Below, piece after piece: positions 53,092 through 61,404 of a stretch of DNA of 64,000 nt. Under the pieces are notes generated by a model that saw nothing but the letters and a program-made list of their open reading frames with translations, made no database searches and was not told the origin of the DNA. Every line of letters starts with the position of its first letter. Positions within the stretch are counted from its first letter, which is position 1. The stretch covers positions 1-64,000 of the forward strand of contig NZ_JBHUOP010000001.1 in assembly GCF_042683685.1 (NCBI RefSeq), given 5' to 3'. This DNA comes from Timonella corticicola (GTDB lineage Bacteria > Actinomycetota > Actinomycetes > Actinomycetales > Cellulomonadaceae). Made by a program: the position numbers and the translations under genes.

Positions 53092-53796
53092 CTAACTAGA
53101 CCCTACGGATGGTACCCCTCGGTTAGTTAGCCACAATGTTGCGTGCATTGTCTCGCTACTGCGGTTGTCTTTGCCTGTCCAGATAGAAGTGTAAGTAGCA
53201 CGGGCGCTCTGAGTCTTCGTGGACTTTGGTCGCCAGTATGAACGCTTCGGACTGGTTATTGACCCACCGGTGCCGTATGCACTCGGATTGTAGGTTCTGA
53301 GGATCTCAGCGTTGCCTCCACTGTATGAAGCCCAATCTGCTTTGAAGTTAAGGTATCGGACGCCATCCCCTGTTTGGATCGTGCAACCTTTAGCAATCGC
53401 ATAACCGCTACCGGATGTGTTAGTGCATCCTGCGATCAGTTGCGAGAACACTCCGAGATTGGTTGATGGAATTTCAACGGATGTTACCCTGATTGACCCA
53501 TCGTTGAATTCTTCGACCTGTGTGACCGAACCGTTTATTGTTTTTGTCCGAGTGGCGACAGGGTTAGATTCTTTGAAAGAATCAAGAGCACCTGTTTCCG
53601 AGTATTTCGTAAGAAGGAGTTCTTGAGTTTGTTCTGGAACATCATACTTTGTCCAGAACTCCCTAATTTGATCCTCTTCTTTCTCGGACAAGATGGTGCG
53701 AGTTGATTGCTCTGCGGATGCTGTAATCGGTGAGAGCGCAAGAGTGCAAGCGATAATTAATGCACCAAATAACCTAGTCGTAACGTGAATTTTCAT
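53092..53796 (-). CDS. Secreted protein of unknown function (paralogue B)
   Basis: 234-aa protein with a Sec signal peptide (KIHVTTRLFGALIIACTLALSPITASAEQ, cleavage after about residue 29 at SASA/E-like). A helical segment follows (YDVPEQTQELLLTKYSETG), then a beta-rich region with GCTNTSGSGYAIAKGCTIQ. It resembles the adjacent 232-aa protein over its whole length, including two cysteines flanking an SGSG-type motif. Its ATG overlaps the previous stop as ATGA, so the two are co-translated. The DNA is visibly AT-richer than the core genes. No known family recognised. Confidence 0.8.
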   Translation of the reverse strand: MKIHVTTRLFGALIIACTLALSPITASAEQSTRTILSEKEEDQIREFWTKYDVPEQTQELLLTKYSETGALDSFKESNPVATRTKTINGSVTQVEEFNDGSIRVTSVEIPSTNLGVFSQLIAGCTNTSGSGYAIAKGCTIQTGDGVRYLNFKADWASYSGGNAEILRTYNPSAYGTGGSITSPKRSYWRPKSTKTQSARATYTSIWTGKDNRSSETMHATLWLTNRGVPSVGSS

Positions 53797-54491
53797 TTTT
53801 GTGTCCAGTACGTGGTTGCCTTGTCTTTTCCGACCGTAGCGGTCATGCTTAGCGGCCTTGTTTTTGAGTTATTACTGGCAGTGAACTGCGTGCTGATCTG
53901 TGCCCAAGCGGGACTAGTGGTTGTTTCTTTCTTTTGTCCGATTTTGAGTTTCGGAGGTTGAGGATTCAGCGTGCCAGCGTACGCCTGCCCGTAAGGGGCG
54001 TAAGCCTCAATAATGTAGTCGAATCCCCCCTGTCCGAGCGTGTAGGAGATGTAAAATCCGAGCGCGAATAGCGGAGTGCTCTCGTAAGCCTGGCAATCAT
54101 ATGCCGTCCGGAAACCACTCCCTGAAGCGTGGGATCGACAGTTACCAACTGCAAAAATTGAAGCCCATTCTGAATTTCCCGGGATTGCGTTCTCGATGCC
54201 ATGAATGACGTACGATCCGTCGGCATAGCGCTCAATTGTTTCATTGAATCCATTTACGGTGCGAACCTCAGTTGATACAGGATCCGCTCCAGAAAACATA
54301 TCCCAGTCTTCGCCAGATTCGAGTTTCTCAATGAGAATGCTGATCTGGCTTTCAGGAACATCGTTATCCTGTAGACGCGAAATGACTTCATCAAATTGTG
54401 AGTTTTCTTGTGCGAGCGCTGATGTACTAAGAAACAAAGAACTTGCGGCCGTGAATGTTAGTGCACTGATTAGTGCAGTGATGCGTTTCAT
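53793..54491 (-). CDS. Secreted protein of unknown function (paralogue A)
   Basis: 232-aa protein with a typical signal peptide (RITALISALTFTAASSLFLSTSALAQE). The mature part has VPESQISILIEKLESGEDWDMF, then CRSHASGSGFRTAYDCQAY and a Thr/Lys-rich C-terminus. AAAGGAAA precedes the ATG, so this operon has a leadered mRNA. First gene of a two-gene operon with its paralogue; a membrane-protein gene is divergent upstream. The AT-richer DNA suggests recent acquisition. No known family recognised. Confidence 0.8.
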   Translation of the reverse strand: MKRITALISALTFTAASSLFLSTSALAQENSQFDEVISRLQDNDVPESQISILIEKLESGEDWDMFSGADPVSTEVRTVNGFNETIERYADGSYVIHGIENAIPGNSEWASIFAVGNCRSHASGSGFRTAYDCQAYESTPLFALGFYISYTLGQGGFDYIIEAYAPYGQAYAGTLNPQPPKLKIGQKKETTTSPAWAQISTQFTASNNSKTRPLSMTATVGKDKATTYWTQK

Positions 54492-54622
54492 GTATTTCCT
54501 TTCGCTTGGATAAATAAACGTTATATGGGATCGTCGTCTGCCGTAAATGGGACCAAGGTCCCGTCTTGAATGTCCGAGATTAGGGATTGAACGCAGTCAG
54601 CAGCGGGAGTAGTGTGTGGAGG

Positions 54623-55120
54623 ATGAAGAAAACTGAGATGACCTCGAACATGGCTGTTCGCGTATCAACGTTCAGTGGCGTATTTACCGCTATGTGTTTG
54701 TCGATGGCTGCATATGCGACTACGCACCCGTACATGTTTCAGTTCGTGATCCCACTAGCGAGCGGAGTTGTCGCCACTGTTGTCGGCGCGCTGTTTGGTC
54801 GCGAGTTGTGCTGGTTCATGTCCCGCTCAATGATTGGGATGGCGGCAGTTACGTTGGTGTTGATACCGCTAGGGTTTGGGCCATTCCAAGCTACGGTTGT
54901 AGGCATGCTTGTGATTGTTTTTTCGACGAGAGACTTCACGCTCGTAAGTGTCCTACTCGTCGCAATCGCCTTCTTCCCCGACTATGTGGTGGCTGCTGAG
55001 GCATCGTCTGCTCGCACTTCGCTCGGCGTGGCGTGCAGTGTCGTTCTGTTCGCGATCATTGCGGTAAGCGCCTTTAACCTCGGCGCTAGAGGTGCTCCTC
55101 AACAGGTCGTGCGTAGTTAA
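54623..55120 (+). CDS. Small multi-pass membrane protein
   Basis: About 165-aa integral membrane protein with four to five hydrophobic segments (STFSGVFTAMCLSMAAYAT, FVIPLASGVVATVVGALFG, MIGMAAVTLVLIPLGF, TLVSVLLVAIAFFPDYV, CSVVLFAIIAVSAF). The stretch SGVVATVVGALFGREL is similar to GVVLGVVTGLFYGRSL of the 96-aa protein at 61405. TAGTGT (54610-54615) ends 7 nt before ATG 54623. Divergent from the two secreted proteins; a protective or transport partner role is only a guess. Confidence 0.75.
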   Translation: MKKTEMTSNMAVRVSTFSGVFTAMCLSMAAYATTHPYMFQFVIPLASGVVATVVGALFGRELCWFMSRSMIGMAAVTLVLIPLGFGPFQATVVGMLVIVFSTRDFTLVSVLLVAIAFFPDYVVAAEASSARTSLGVACSVVLFAIIAVSAFNLGARGAPQQVVRS

Positions 55121-55247
55121 GCCCCGTCAACGAGAGTGCGAATCTATGCACCCTAGTTTGACGAGAGTGCACTTCGAGATGTGCTGGGCGTTCGAAATTT
55201 GCCGCATCGAAAGATGCTTAAACCTGCACTCGCACTAACTGACTAAC

Positions 55248-55273
55248 TGAGAGTGCTGATCTCAGCACTCTCA
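55248..55273. terminator. Palindrome downstream of the cystathionine-synthase-like gene
   Basis: TGAGAGTGCTGA faces TCAGCACTCTCA with a 2-nt loop. It overlaps the last bases of the gene on the minus strand, and belongs to the GAGAGT...ACTCTC group seen at 21089 and 30646. Confidence 0.6.
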
Positions 55274-56599
55274 AACGGCTAACGAGGCAAGCGCCTGGTC
55301 GAGGTCCGTCCACAGGTCCTCAACGTCCTCGACTCCAACGCTCATGCGCAGCAGGTTCTCGGGAACGGTGAGGGATTCGGAAGCGAAACGTCGGCGGCGC
55401 TCAAGAGTGGACTCTACCCCGCCCAGAGAGGTTGCAGGAGTCCAGACCCGCAAACGGGCAACAACCTGATCGGCCTCGTCGGCACCTCCCGTAGGCACCA
55501 CACCGAGAATCGCTCCGTAGCCGTCCATGACGCGGGTGGCGGTGATGAACCCCGGGTCGTTGGCTAGCCCTGGGTAGCGCACCTCGGCAACTTGCGGGTG
55601 CTTCTGTAGCCGTCGCGCGAGTTCCATTGCATTGGACTGCGCCCGTTCCACGCGCAGAGCGAGCGTGCGCAAGCCCCGCAGGGCCAGCCATACCTCGAAC
55701 GGACCAGCGATCGCACCGTGCAGCGTGCGATAGGCGCGAATGGTCTGGTGCAGGTGCTCAGAATCGGTCAGGACAATGCCGAGAACCACGTCCGAGTGGC
55801 CCGCCAGGTATTTGGTGGCCGAGTGGAGCACCAGGTCCGCTCCGAGCGTGAGCGGGCGCTGTAGCAGAGGGGTGGCAAAGGTGTTGTCCACCGCGACGAG
55901 TGCGCCTGCGGAGTGAGCCGCATCAATGAGCCTGGGAAGGTCTGCGACCTCAAGCATTGGATTCGTGGGGGACTCGAGGAGCACCAGGTCCGCACCGTCA
56001 AAGGCTGAGATGGTTGCCTCGGTCTCCGCGATATCCACCTTCACAACCTCGACGTTGTTCCGGTCCGCAAGATCCTGTGCGAATCCCAGGGTCACCTGGT
56101 AGGCGTGGCGCGGCACGACCAGCTTTCCGCCGTGCGGCACAAGCGAGAGCACTGAAGCGATCGCGGCCATGCCAGAGCCAAACACGATTCCGGGGTTGGT
56201 GGACTGTTCGAGGTCAGCGACTGCCTGCTCGAACGGTTGCCACGTCTCGGTGTCCATGCGGGTGTACAGGAGTTCACCGGGAGCGGCCACACCCTGGGAC
56301 ACGTAGGTTGAGGACATGACGATCGGCGGGTTGACCGGACCGCCCTGTACTTTGTCAGGGCGCCCAGAGACCACCGCGAGAGTTGCTGGGGAGAGCCCTT
56401 CAGGGTGACTGTGCCCGCCCTGCTCGTTACTGCCCGCAGCAGCCTGTCCAGCGATACTAGGCCCTTGATACGCACCAGCGTCAACATCGCTGGAACTGCC
56501 TGAACTGTGGGGACTGCCAACCTGAGACGCGGGGATGGGCGTAACCGACTCGTCGGAAATATGGGTGGAGCTTGTGAGATTTTGCTTATCGGCAGTCAT
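55271..56599 (-). CDS. metB: Cystathionine gamma-synthase-like PLP enzyme
   Basis: 442-aa enzyme of the Cys/Met-metabolism PLP family. The PLP lysine lies in LHSATKYLAGHSDVV; substrate motifs are DLVLLESPTNPMLEVADLP and DNTFATPLLQRPL. It likely makes cystathionine or acts as a gamma-lyase, which the sequence cannot separate. A roughly 70-residue Ser/Gly/Pro-rich N-terminal extension precedes the domain (HISDESVTPIPASQVGSPHS). TAATCT ends 7 nt before ATG 56599, consistent with a leaderless mRNA. The symbol is tentative. Confidence 0.85.
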   Translation of the reverse strand: MTADKQNLTSSTHISDESVTPIPASQVGSPHSSGSSSDVDAGAYQGPSIAGQAAAGSNEQGGHSHPEGLSPATLAVVSGRPDKVQGGPVNPPIVMSSTYVSQGVAAPGELLYTRMDTETWQPFEQAVADLEQSTNPGIVFGSGMAAIASVLSLVPHGGKLVVPRHAYQVTLGFAQDLADRNNVEVVKVDIAETEATISAFDGADLVLLESPTNPMLEVADLPRLIDAAHSAGALVAVDNTFATPLLQRPLTLGADLVLHSATKYLAGHSDVVLGIVLTDSEHLHQTIRAYRTLHGAIAGPFEVWLALRGLRTLALRVERAQSNAMELARRLQKHPQVAEVRYPGLANDPGFITATRVMDGYGAILGVVPTGGADEADQVVARLRVWTPATSLGGVESTLERRRRFASESLTVPENLLRMSVGVEDVEDLWTDLDQALASLAV

Positions 56600-56711
56600 A
56601 CACATGAGATTACGCCTGCAGCTCCGGTAAAGTCTCACCCGATGGCTTAGATGTCCACGTTGTAATATTCACATCGCCGCGCGTCGACGACACCGAGAAA
56701 GGCTGCGACAA

Positions 56712-57824
56712 GTGTCTCAGCGAGCTACCGTCATGGTCCTCTTCGGAGGACGTTCGGGCGAACACCCGATTTCCTGCATCACCGCGTCCTCGGTTCTGAA
56801 GGAGATCGACCGTTCGCGCTTCGACGTGATTCCCGTGGGCATCACCCAACAGGGCCAATGGGTGCTCCTGGACGATGACCTTACCGATGTGCAGACCGAC
56901 GACACTGGCCTGCCCTTTGTCGCCGACAACGGCACCGAGATACTGCTGCCACTCGCGCAGGGCAACTCAAACTTCCGGGTGCTGGAAAACAACGGCCAGG
57001 TCCGCGGACTCGGCCACGTTGATGTGGTGTTCCCGCTCGTGCATGGCCCGTTCGGTGAGGATGGAACCCTGCAGGGGCTGCTCGACCTCATCGACCAACG
57101 TTACGTCGGCGCTGGCGTGATCGCGTCCGCCGTGGGCATGGACAAGCACTACATGAAGGTCGTTCTTGAGGGTCACGGCATCCCTGTCACACCGTTCGTG
57201 ACCGTGTTCCCGGGGCAATGGGAGTCCGACCGCGCCGGAGTCTTGGCGCGGATCAGCGAACTCGAGTTCCCGCTGTTCGTGAAGCCTGCACGCGCCGGGT
57301 CCTCGCTTGGCGTCTCCAAGGTGGACAGTCTTGACGGGCTTGACGCAGCGCTTGCGGAGGCCCACAAGCACGACCCCAAAGTCCTCATCGAAACCGGCAT
57401 CTCCGGACGTGAAATCGAATGTGCTGTGCTCGGTGGCCGGGCGGGTGCACCAGCCCGCACCTCGTTCCCCGGCGAGATCGCGATTGCCTCGGGCGAGTAC
57501 GACTTCTACGACTTCGAGGCCAAGTACGTCGATGATGCTGCGGCCGAGTTGTCCTGTCCAGCCGAGCTTTCCGACGATGTTGCCGCCCAGGTCCGAGACC
57601 TCGCGGTCCGTACGTTCACCGCACTCGGCTGCGAGGGTCTAGGCCGCGTGGACGTGTTCGTCCAGGAAGACGGCACCGTCATCGTGAACGAGATCAACAC
57701 GATGCCCGGCTTCACGCCCATCTCGATGTACCCACGTATGTGGGAGCGCACCGGCATCCTGTACAAGGATCTGGTGACCGAACTCATCGAACTCGCACTC
57801 GAACGCCCGGTTGGCCTGCGTTAA
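56712..57824 (+). CDS. ddl: D-alanine--D-alanine ligase
   Basis: 370-aa ATP-grasp enzyme that joins two D-Ala for the peptidoglycan stem. VLFGGRSGEHPISCITASSVL opens it; VFPLVHGPFGEDGTLQGLLDLIDQRYVGAG, KPARAGSSLGVSKV and EINTMPGFTPISMYPRM are diagnostic. GTG start after GAGAAAGG. It stands between the divergent metB-like gene and the convergent DUF3515 lipoprotein, and ends at a strong palindrome. Confidence 0.96.
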   Translation: MSQRATVMVLFGGRSGEHPISCITASSVLKEIDRSRFDVIPVGITQQGQWVLLDDDLTDVQTDDTGLPFVADNGTEILLPLAQGNSNFRVLENNGQVRGLGHVDVVFPLVHGPFGEDGTLQGLLDLIDQRYVGAGVIASAVGMDKHYMKVVLEGHGIPVTPFVTVFPGQWESDRAGVLARISELEFPLFVKPARAGSSLGVSKVDSLDGLDAALAEAHKHDPKVLIETGISGREIECAVLGGRAGAPARTSFPGEIAIASGEYDFYDFEAKYVDDAAAELSCPAELSDDVAAQVRDLAVRTFTALGCEGLGRVDVFVQEDGTVIVNEINTMPGFTPISMYPRMWERTGILYKDLVTELIELALERPVGLR

Positions 57825-57847
57825 GGCTATTGCCGCGGCGTTTGGCG

Positions 57848-57916
57848 TTACTGAGACAAAAACGGTTGTAACTATGCGTGAGTAGCGCATAGTTACAACC
57901 GTTTTTGTCTCAGTAA
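57848..57916. terminator. 31-bp perfect palindrome between ddl and the lipoprotein gene
   Basis: Arms 57848-57878 and 57886-57916 are perfectly complementary around TGAGTAG. A5 and T5 tracts within the arms suit a bidirectional terminator for the convergent genes. Confidence 0.85.
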
Positions 57917-57940
57917 TGAAGTGGACCGATCTCCGCGAAG

Positions 57941-58423
57941 CTATTCACACGCCTTGGTGGCCGGAATCTTCGACACGCCATTCGCCACATCCAGTAGCGC
58001 AGCGGTCGGCTGGCTGGCGTTCAACGAGGCTGGCACCTGAACCATCATCGCGGGTTCGCGCCCATATGTGACAAAGGTGAAACTCGTGTCGCTGGGGTAT
58101 GCAATCCAGTCGAACGTTTCCGGCTCCCCAAACATGTCCAGAGTGATGGATTGGCAGTCCTCTGAAGCGGTCTCAGGTTCCTCCACACCGCACGTAAACG
58201 TTATGGCGGCGCCGCCCTCACCCCACGCCGCAGTGGCCTGGCTGGTCGTCTTCGCCCGATCTTGCTCCAGCACCTGATCCGGCAACGACAACACCACTTC
58301 GGCGCAGATCGGCTCAGTTGCATAGGTGCCGGCCGGAACAGAGATGACGGGCGTGCAGGCGGTTAGCCCAAACATGAGGACACATGCTGTAGCGGTCACA
58401 GCAGAAGAACAAGAAATACGCAC
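57941..58423 (-). CDS. DUF3515-family lipoprotein
   Basis: 160-aa lipoprotein of the actinobacterial DUF3515 family. The signal ends at the lipobox LTAC, and the mature protein shows ICAEVVLSLPDQVLEQDRAKT, TAAWGEGGAAITFTCGV and FTFVTYGREPAMMVQVP, which are the family hallmarks, with three conserved Cys. GTG 58423 is chosen since TAAGGT ends 7 nt before it (leaderless). The ddl-DUF3515-thiL order is common in actinobacteria. The function is unknown. Confidence 0.88.
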   Translation of the reverse strand: MRISCSSAVTATACVLMFGLTACTPVISVPAGTYATEPICAEVVLSLPDQVLEQDRAKTTSQATAAWGEGGAAITFTCGVEEPETASEDCQSITLDMFGEPETFDWIAYPSDTSFTFVTYGREPAMMVQVPASLNASQPTAALLDVANGVSKIPATKACE

Positions 58424-59031
58424 GTCTCCCACCTTAGCCGCTGAGCCCTCGACATCATGGGCGCGCCGGCATTAGTGGCGGGCTGGGAGTGATTTGTGCG
58501 CTGGTGGTTTTGATTTGCGACGAGTCGGTTTGTTCCAGCGTCACCTCACTGTGGTGTGGCTGGGCTGGGGATTGAACCTCCACACGATGTTTCGGTTCTG
58601 TCGGCGCTGTTACGCAAAAATAGCGAAACAGTGCCGACGCAGCCGCAACATCGGATCTGTGGGGCTTCGCAAGGCATCTGTATCTCACCAGGTGGATGGT
58701 ATCCATGTGGAAGTTTTCGCTGGTCAGGAATGGTTTCCGTGTGGAAGGTTTTCCATTCGTTGAAAAACTTGTTGACCAGCACTGATGCGCATAACTGCTG
58801 GTTGGATGCTGTGTTTTATGTTTCAAGTGTCATTTCCTTTGTGTTGATGCGGGAGATTCTGATGTTCTGTGCAAGGTGTTTAACTAAATTCCCCTATTTC
58901 TGGGCCATATAACGCGATTGTGTTCGAGTGCTGACCTGCGCTAACGTCAGATCGCTCGCGTCATAGGAGCTGGCGCGTGGTGCAGGCTGCAATGCGCGTT
59001 TGCAGGGGAGTATCAATCGAATAGGGGAATC
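58424..59031. other. Repeat-rich, AT-richer gene-free interval
   Basis: It holds a GGCGACGA-type arm (58512-58528), a 31-bp imperfect palindrome of the GTTCTGTCGGC family (58585-58653), and a stretch with GCTGGTCA facing TGACCAGC (about 58719-58781). I see no gene in either strand that has convincing features. Confidence 0.55.
58585..58653. repeat. Palindrome, GTTCTGTCGGC family, copy 1
   Basis: Left arm 58585-58615 and right arm 58623-58653 pair with seven mismatches or wobbles around AAAAATA. The core CGGTTCTGTCGGC is shared with 63585-63651. Confidence 0.7.
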
Positions 59032-60345
59032 GTGTTCGAGACACGAAAAACACACCGACTCATTGGGGTCAGTGTCATTGGAGCCCTTGTGGCGTCCTTT
59101 GGTGTGGTGGGTCCAGCCGCCGCACAAGAAGTTGAGCCTACCGATGCGTCAAGTATCGTAGCGTCGCTTGTTGATGAGGTTGCGCTTGAGCAAGCAGTGG
59201 AAGGGTTTACTGCGGGCGATGAAGCGTCTGTCGCAGAACTTGCAGCAGTGGTTGCTCCGGAGCGGGGCGTTGATGTTGAAGCGGCATCACATGTTTCGCT
59301 GGTGGACGGTGAACTGGTCCTGGCGTCTGACGAGGTAATCGGTGATGGTGGGGATGGCCTAGAAATCGGCATCAGTTACGCCGGTGCAAGCCAGGCCGCT
59401 GAGATTGTTGATGGGGTTGCTGTTTCTACTCAGGTAGAGGCTGGGCTAGATATTGTTGCGCGTGCTACTGATGGTGGTGCGCAGGTGTTGGCTGTGTTGG
59501 CTGATGAGAATGCGCCAACTGAACTTGCGTTTGATCTGGACTTGCCTGAGGGTGCAACGCTTGAACAGCTTGTGGATGGTTCGATTGCTGTGTTCGCACC
59601 GGTCGAGACCGAGGTTCCGTTGCCCGGCGAAGAGGAGCGTTTTGACGCGGCGGTCCTGGAGATTCTGGGTGAAGACATCTTCTTATCCGATGATCTTGAT
59701 GTGTTGGATGCGATCACTGATGAGCAGTTTGAGTTGCTTATGCAGATCCCTGATGAGGAAACCAAGACTGTTGTGGTGAATCAACAGGTCGGTCTAATCC
59801 ACGCTCCCTGGGCTGTGGATGCTGAGGGCAAGGCGCTGGAAACCTCATACGATTTTGTCAACGGAATGCTCATCCAAAACGTGGTCACAGACGAGAACAC
59901 TGTATTCCCAGTAGTTGTGGATCCGAAGGCTTCACTGGCAGACCGCATCTGGGCTGGAGTGGGTTGTTTGTCGTCGGTCCTGGGCTTAGCGCTTGGGGGT
60001 GTTGCAGTCGTGAAAGCTTCAGCCAAGTTACTCAAACTATTCAAGGCCGCAAAACCAGGAACAAGCCTTTACAATGCGTATCAACAGTTTAAGAAGCTCG
60101 AGAAACTCGATAAAAACGCGATGAAACTGGTATTCACGGCAGTGAAGGATTACTTTGTTGCTTACGCGAAGAACATCGGCAAGGGTGTCACGGCAGCAAA
60201 AAATGCAGCAATCAAGAAAATCCAGTCCTACTCGACTAACAAAATGGTGATCGCAGGTCTGGCAGCGAAAGGGCTGATCGACGTCGCGGCGGATGTCCTT
60301 GGGTTCACTGATTGCAAAGTGATGGTGACAGGGTGGAAATCTTAA
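59032..60345 (+). CDS. Secreted protein with actinobacterial PVVxDP-type domain and basic C-terminus
   Basis: 437-aa exported protein with a Sec signal (LIGVSVIGALVASFGVVGPAAAQE). A long acidic Val/Ala/Glu-rich region follows. Around residues 250-298, HAPWAVDAEGKALETSY then VFPVVVDP matches a domain common in actinobacterial secreted proteins that carry variable C-termini. After residue 298 the composition flips to basic (KASAKLLKLFKAAKPG, KKLEKLDKNAMKLVF) with hydrophobic helices. GTG start after AGGGGA. The C-terminal module is a candidate membrane-active or toxic domain, an inference only. Confidence 0.8.
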   Translation: MFETRKTHRLIGVSVIGALVASFGVVGPAAAQEVEPTDASSIVASLVDEVALEQAVEGFTAGDEASVAELAAVVAPERGVDVEAASHVSLVDGELVLASDEVIGDGGDGLEIGISYAGASQAAEIVDGVAVSTQVEAGLDIVARATDGGAQVLAVLADENAPTELAFDLDLPEGATLEQLVDGSIAVFAPVETEVPLPGEEERFDAAVLEILGEDIFLSDDLDVLDAITDEQFELLMQIPDEETKTVVVNQQVGLIHAPWAVDAEGKALETSYDFVNGMLIQNVVTDENTVFPVVVDPKASLADRIWAGVGCLSSVLGLALGGVAVVKASAKLLKLFKAAKPGTSLYNAYQQFKKLEKLDKNAMKLVFTAVKDYFVAYAKNIGKGVTAAKNAAIKKIQSYSTNKMVIAGLAAKGLIDVAADVLGFTDCKVMVTGWKS

Positions 60346-60656
60346 GGTTCCTTTCGTTGGCAACTGATCCGTTGTTGGCTGGCTTCTTCTTGTATCTTTC
60401 GTTGCCGACGCTGCTGAGAAGGTATGAGACGTCAAACTACTGGTTAGCGTTGTTGTTCCTGGTCGCTGCTATCGGTGCGGGTGCTCGCCCAATGTTGGAG
60501 TTGGGATGGCTGGCCGGCCTCTACTCTCCGATAGCCGCGCTGCTGGTACTTGGTCTTGCGTGGAGGAAAGCTCGCAGTCTGTTGAACCGAGACGAGAAGA
60601 TCTTAGTTCAGTTCTTCTTCAAGAAGCCGCCAGTGTACGGAAAAAACATCATCTGA
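60333..60656 (+). CDS. Small membrane protein overlapping the secreted-protein gene
   Basis: About 107-aa protein with three hydrophobic segments (DPLLAGFFLYLSLPTLL, WLALLFLVAAIGAGA, SPIAALLVLGLAW) and a basic tail. The start GTG 60333 overlaps the end of the secreted-protein gene by 13 nt, so the two are coupled. No known family was recognised. The position directly after a secreted protein is compatible with an immunity or chaperone partner. Confidence 0.65.
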   Translation: MEILRFLSLATDPLLAGFFLYLSLPTLLRRYETSNYWLALLFLVAAIGAGARPMLELGWLAGLYSPIAALLVLGLAWRKARSLLNRDEKILVQFFFKKPPVYGKNII

Positions 60657-60683
60657 CGTATGCGGCTGTGGTGTCGGTATGCT

Positions 60684-60725
60684 GATCCGCTTGCCTTCGG
60701 TGGTAGACCCGTAGGCAAGCGGATC
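60684..60725 (+). terminator. Hairpin after the secreted/membrane protein pair
   Basis: GATCCGCTTGCC pairs with GGCAAGCGGATC around 18 nt. No T-run follows. Confidence 0.5.
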
Positions 60726-60804
60726 CAGAGAAAACTAGTGTGACCATCAGGGTCGAGGACGTACGATTCTAGGATTGCTCGGTTCTCTCTCGATATGTGG
60801 GTTT

Positions 60805-60896
60805 GCGTAGTGGCACACTAATTGCTGCAAGGTTATCGTTGCTATGCTCCGTGAGCGTTGGGAAGTAACCAGTCTAAAGGCGTAGTGGCAAACTAA
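60805..60896. promoter_or_regulatory. Direct repeat with palindromic core upstream of the 106-aa membrane protein
   Basis: GCGTAGTGGCACACTAA (60805-60821) recurs as GCGTAGTGGCAAACTAA (60880-60896), 75 bp apart. Each contains TAGTG-GCA-CACTA, a 5-bp dyad (imperfect in the second copy). This looks like a pair of operator sites. Confidence 0.5.
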
Positions 60897-60953
60897 AGCG
60901 GCTCTTCTTGGTGATCGGATCAGAGAACGTTTGCAAGTAAAGGAGTGAACGCT

Positions 60954-61274
60954 GTGGGATACGTAGTGCTGTTCGTGATGTTTGTGCTTTACGGGTGGGG
61001 CGTCATTTCCACGGCGCTTGGTTCCTATGGATTAGGAATTGCGTGGAGCGGATGTTCACGTAGGTTGTTTAACAAGCCCGTAGTGTTCTGGGCAGCGCTT
61101 ATCCTGTCTCATGTGATTGCTGCACTCCTGATTGTTGACGGATTCGGGAAATTCGAGCGAATTGCTCCGCTGCTGAGTGCCGTCATAATCGGTGTCAGCG
61201 CAGGCGTCCTACACGGCCGTTACATCGCCCGCAAGAATCCCGAGCCACAGCCAGAGAGCTTTTTTCGGAGCTAA
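60954..61274 (+). CDS. Small membrane protein (paralogue group)
   Basis: About 106-aa protein with three hydrophobic segments (YVVLFVMFVLYGWGVIS, VVFWAALILSHVIAALLIV, LLSAVIIGVSAGVLHGRYIA) and a charged tail. GTG 60954 follows AAAGGAG at good distance; the earlier GTG at 60945 overlaps the Shine-Dalgarno. Its last helix plus HGRYIARK resembles the 96-aa protein at 61405. The function is unknown. Confidence 0.7.
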   Translation: MGYVVLFVMFVLYGWGVISTALGSYGLGIAWSGCSRRLFNKPVVFWAALILSHVIAALLIVDGFGKFERIAPLLSAVIIGVSAGVLHGRYIARKNPEPQPESFFRS

Positions 61275-61404
61275 GTGCTTAACACGCATGCGCACTGATC
61301 CTGGCGCCCCAGAAAACCTTGCCTCACGGCTCTTACCTGCGCTAACGTTCCAGGCGTGTCCTAACTTGGGTCGCTAAGATGCTGAGGGATGCTAAGGGGA
61401 TCCA

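Noticed and set aside
55121..55247. CRISPR-like array suggested by repeated GAGAGTGC units
   Set aside because: The units are short, vary in orientation and spacing, and fit the palindrome family; no regular repeat-spacer pattern is present.
58655..58910. Plus-strand frame (118 codons) within the 58.4-59.0 kb interval
   Set aside because: It runs through palindromes, has no start signal and no recognisable protein features.
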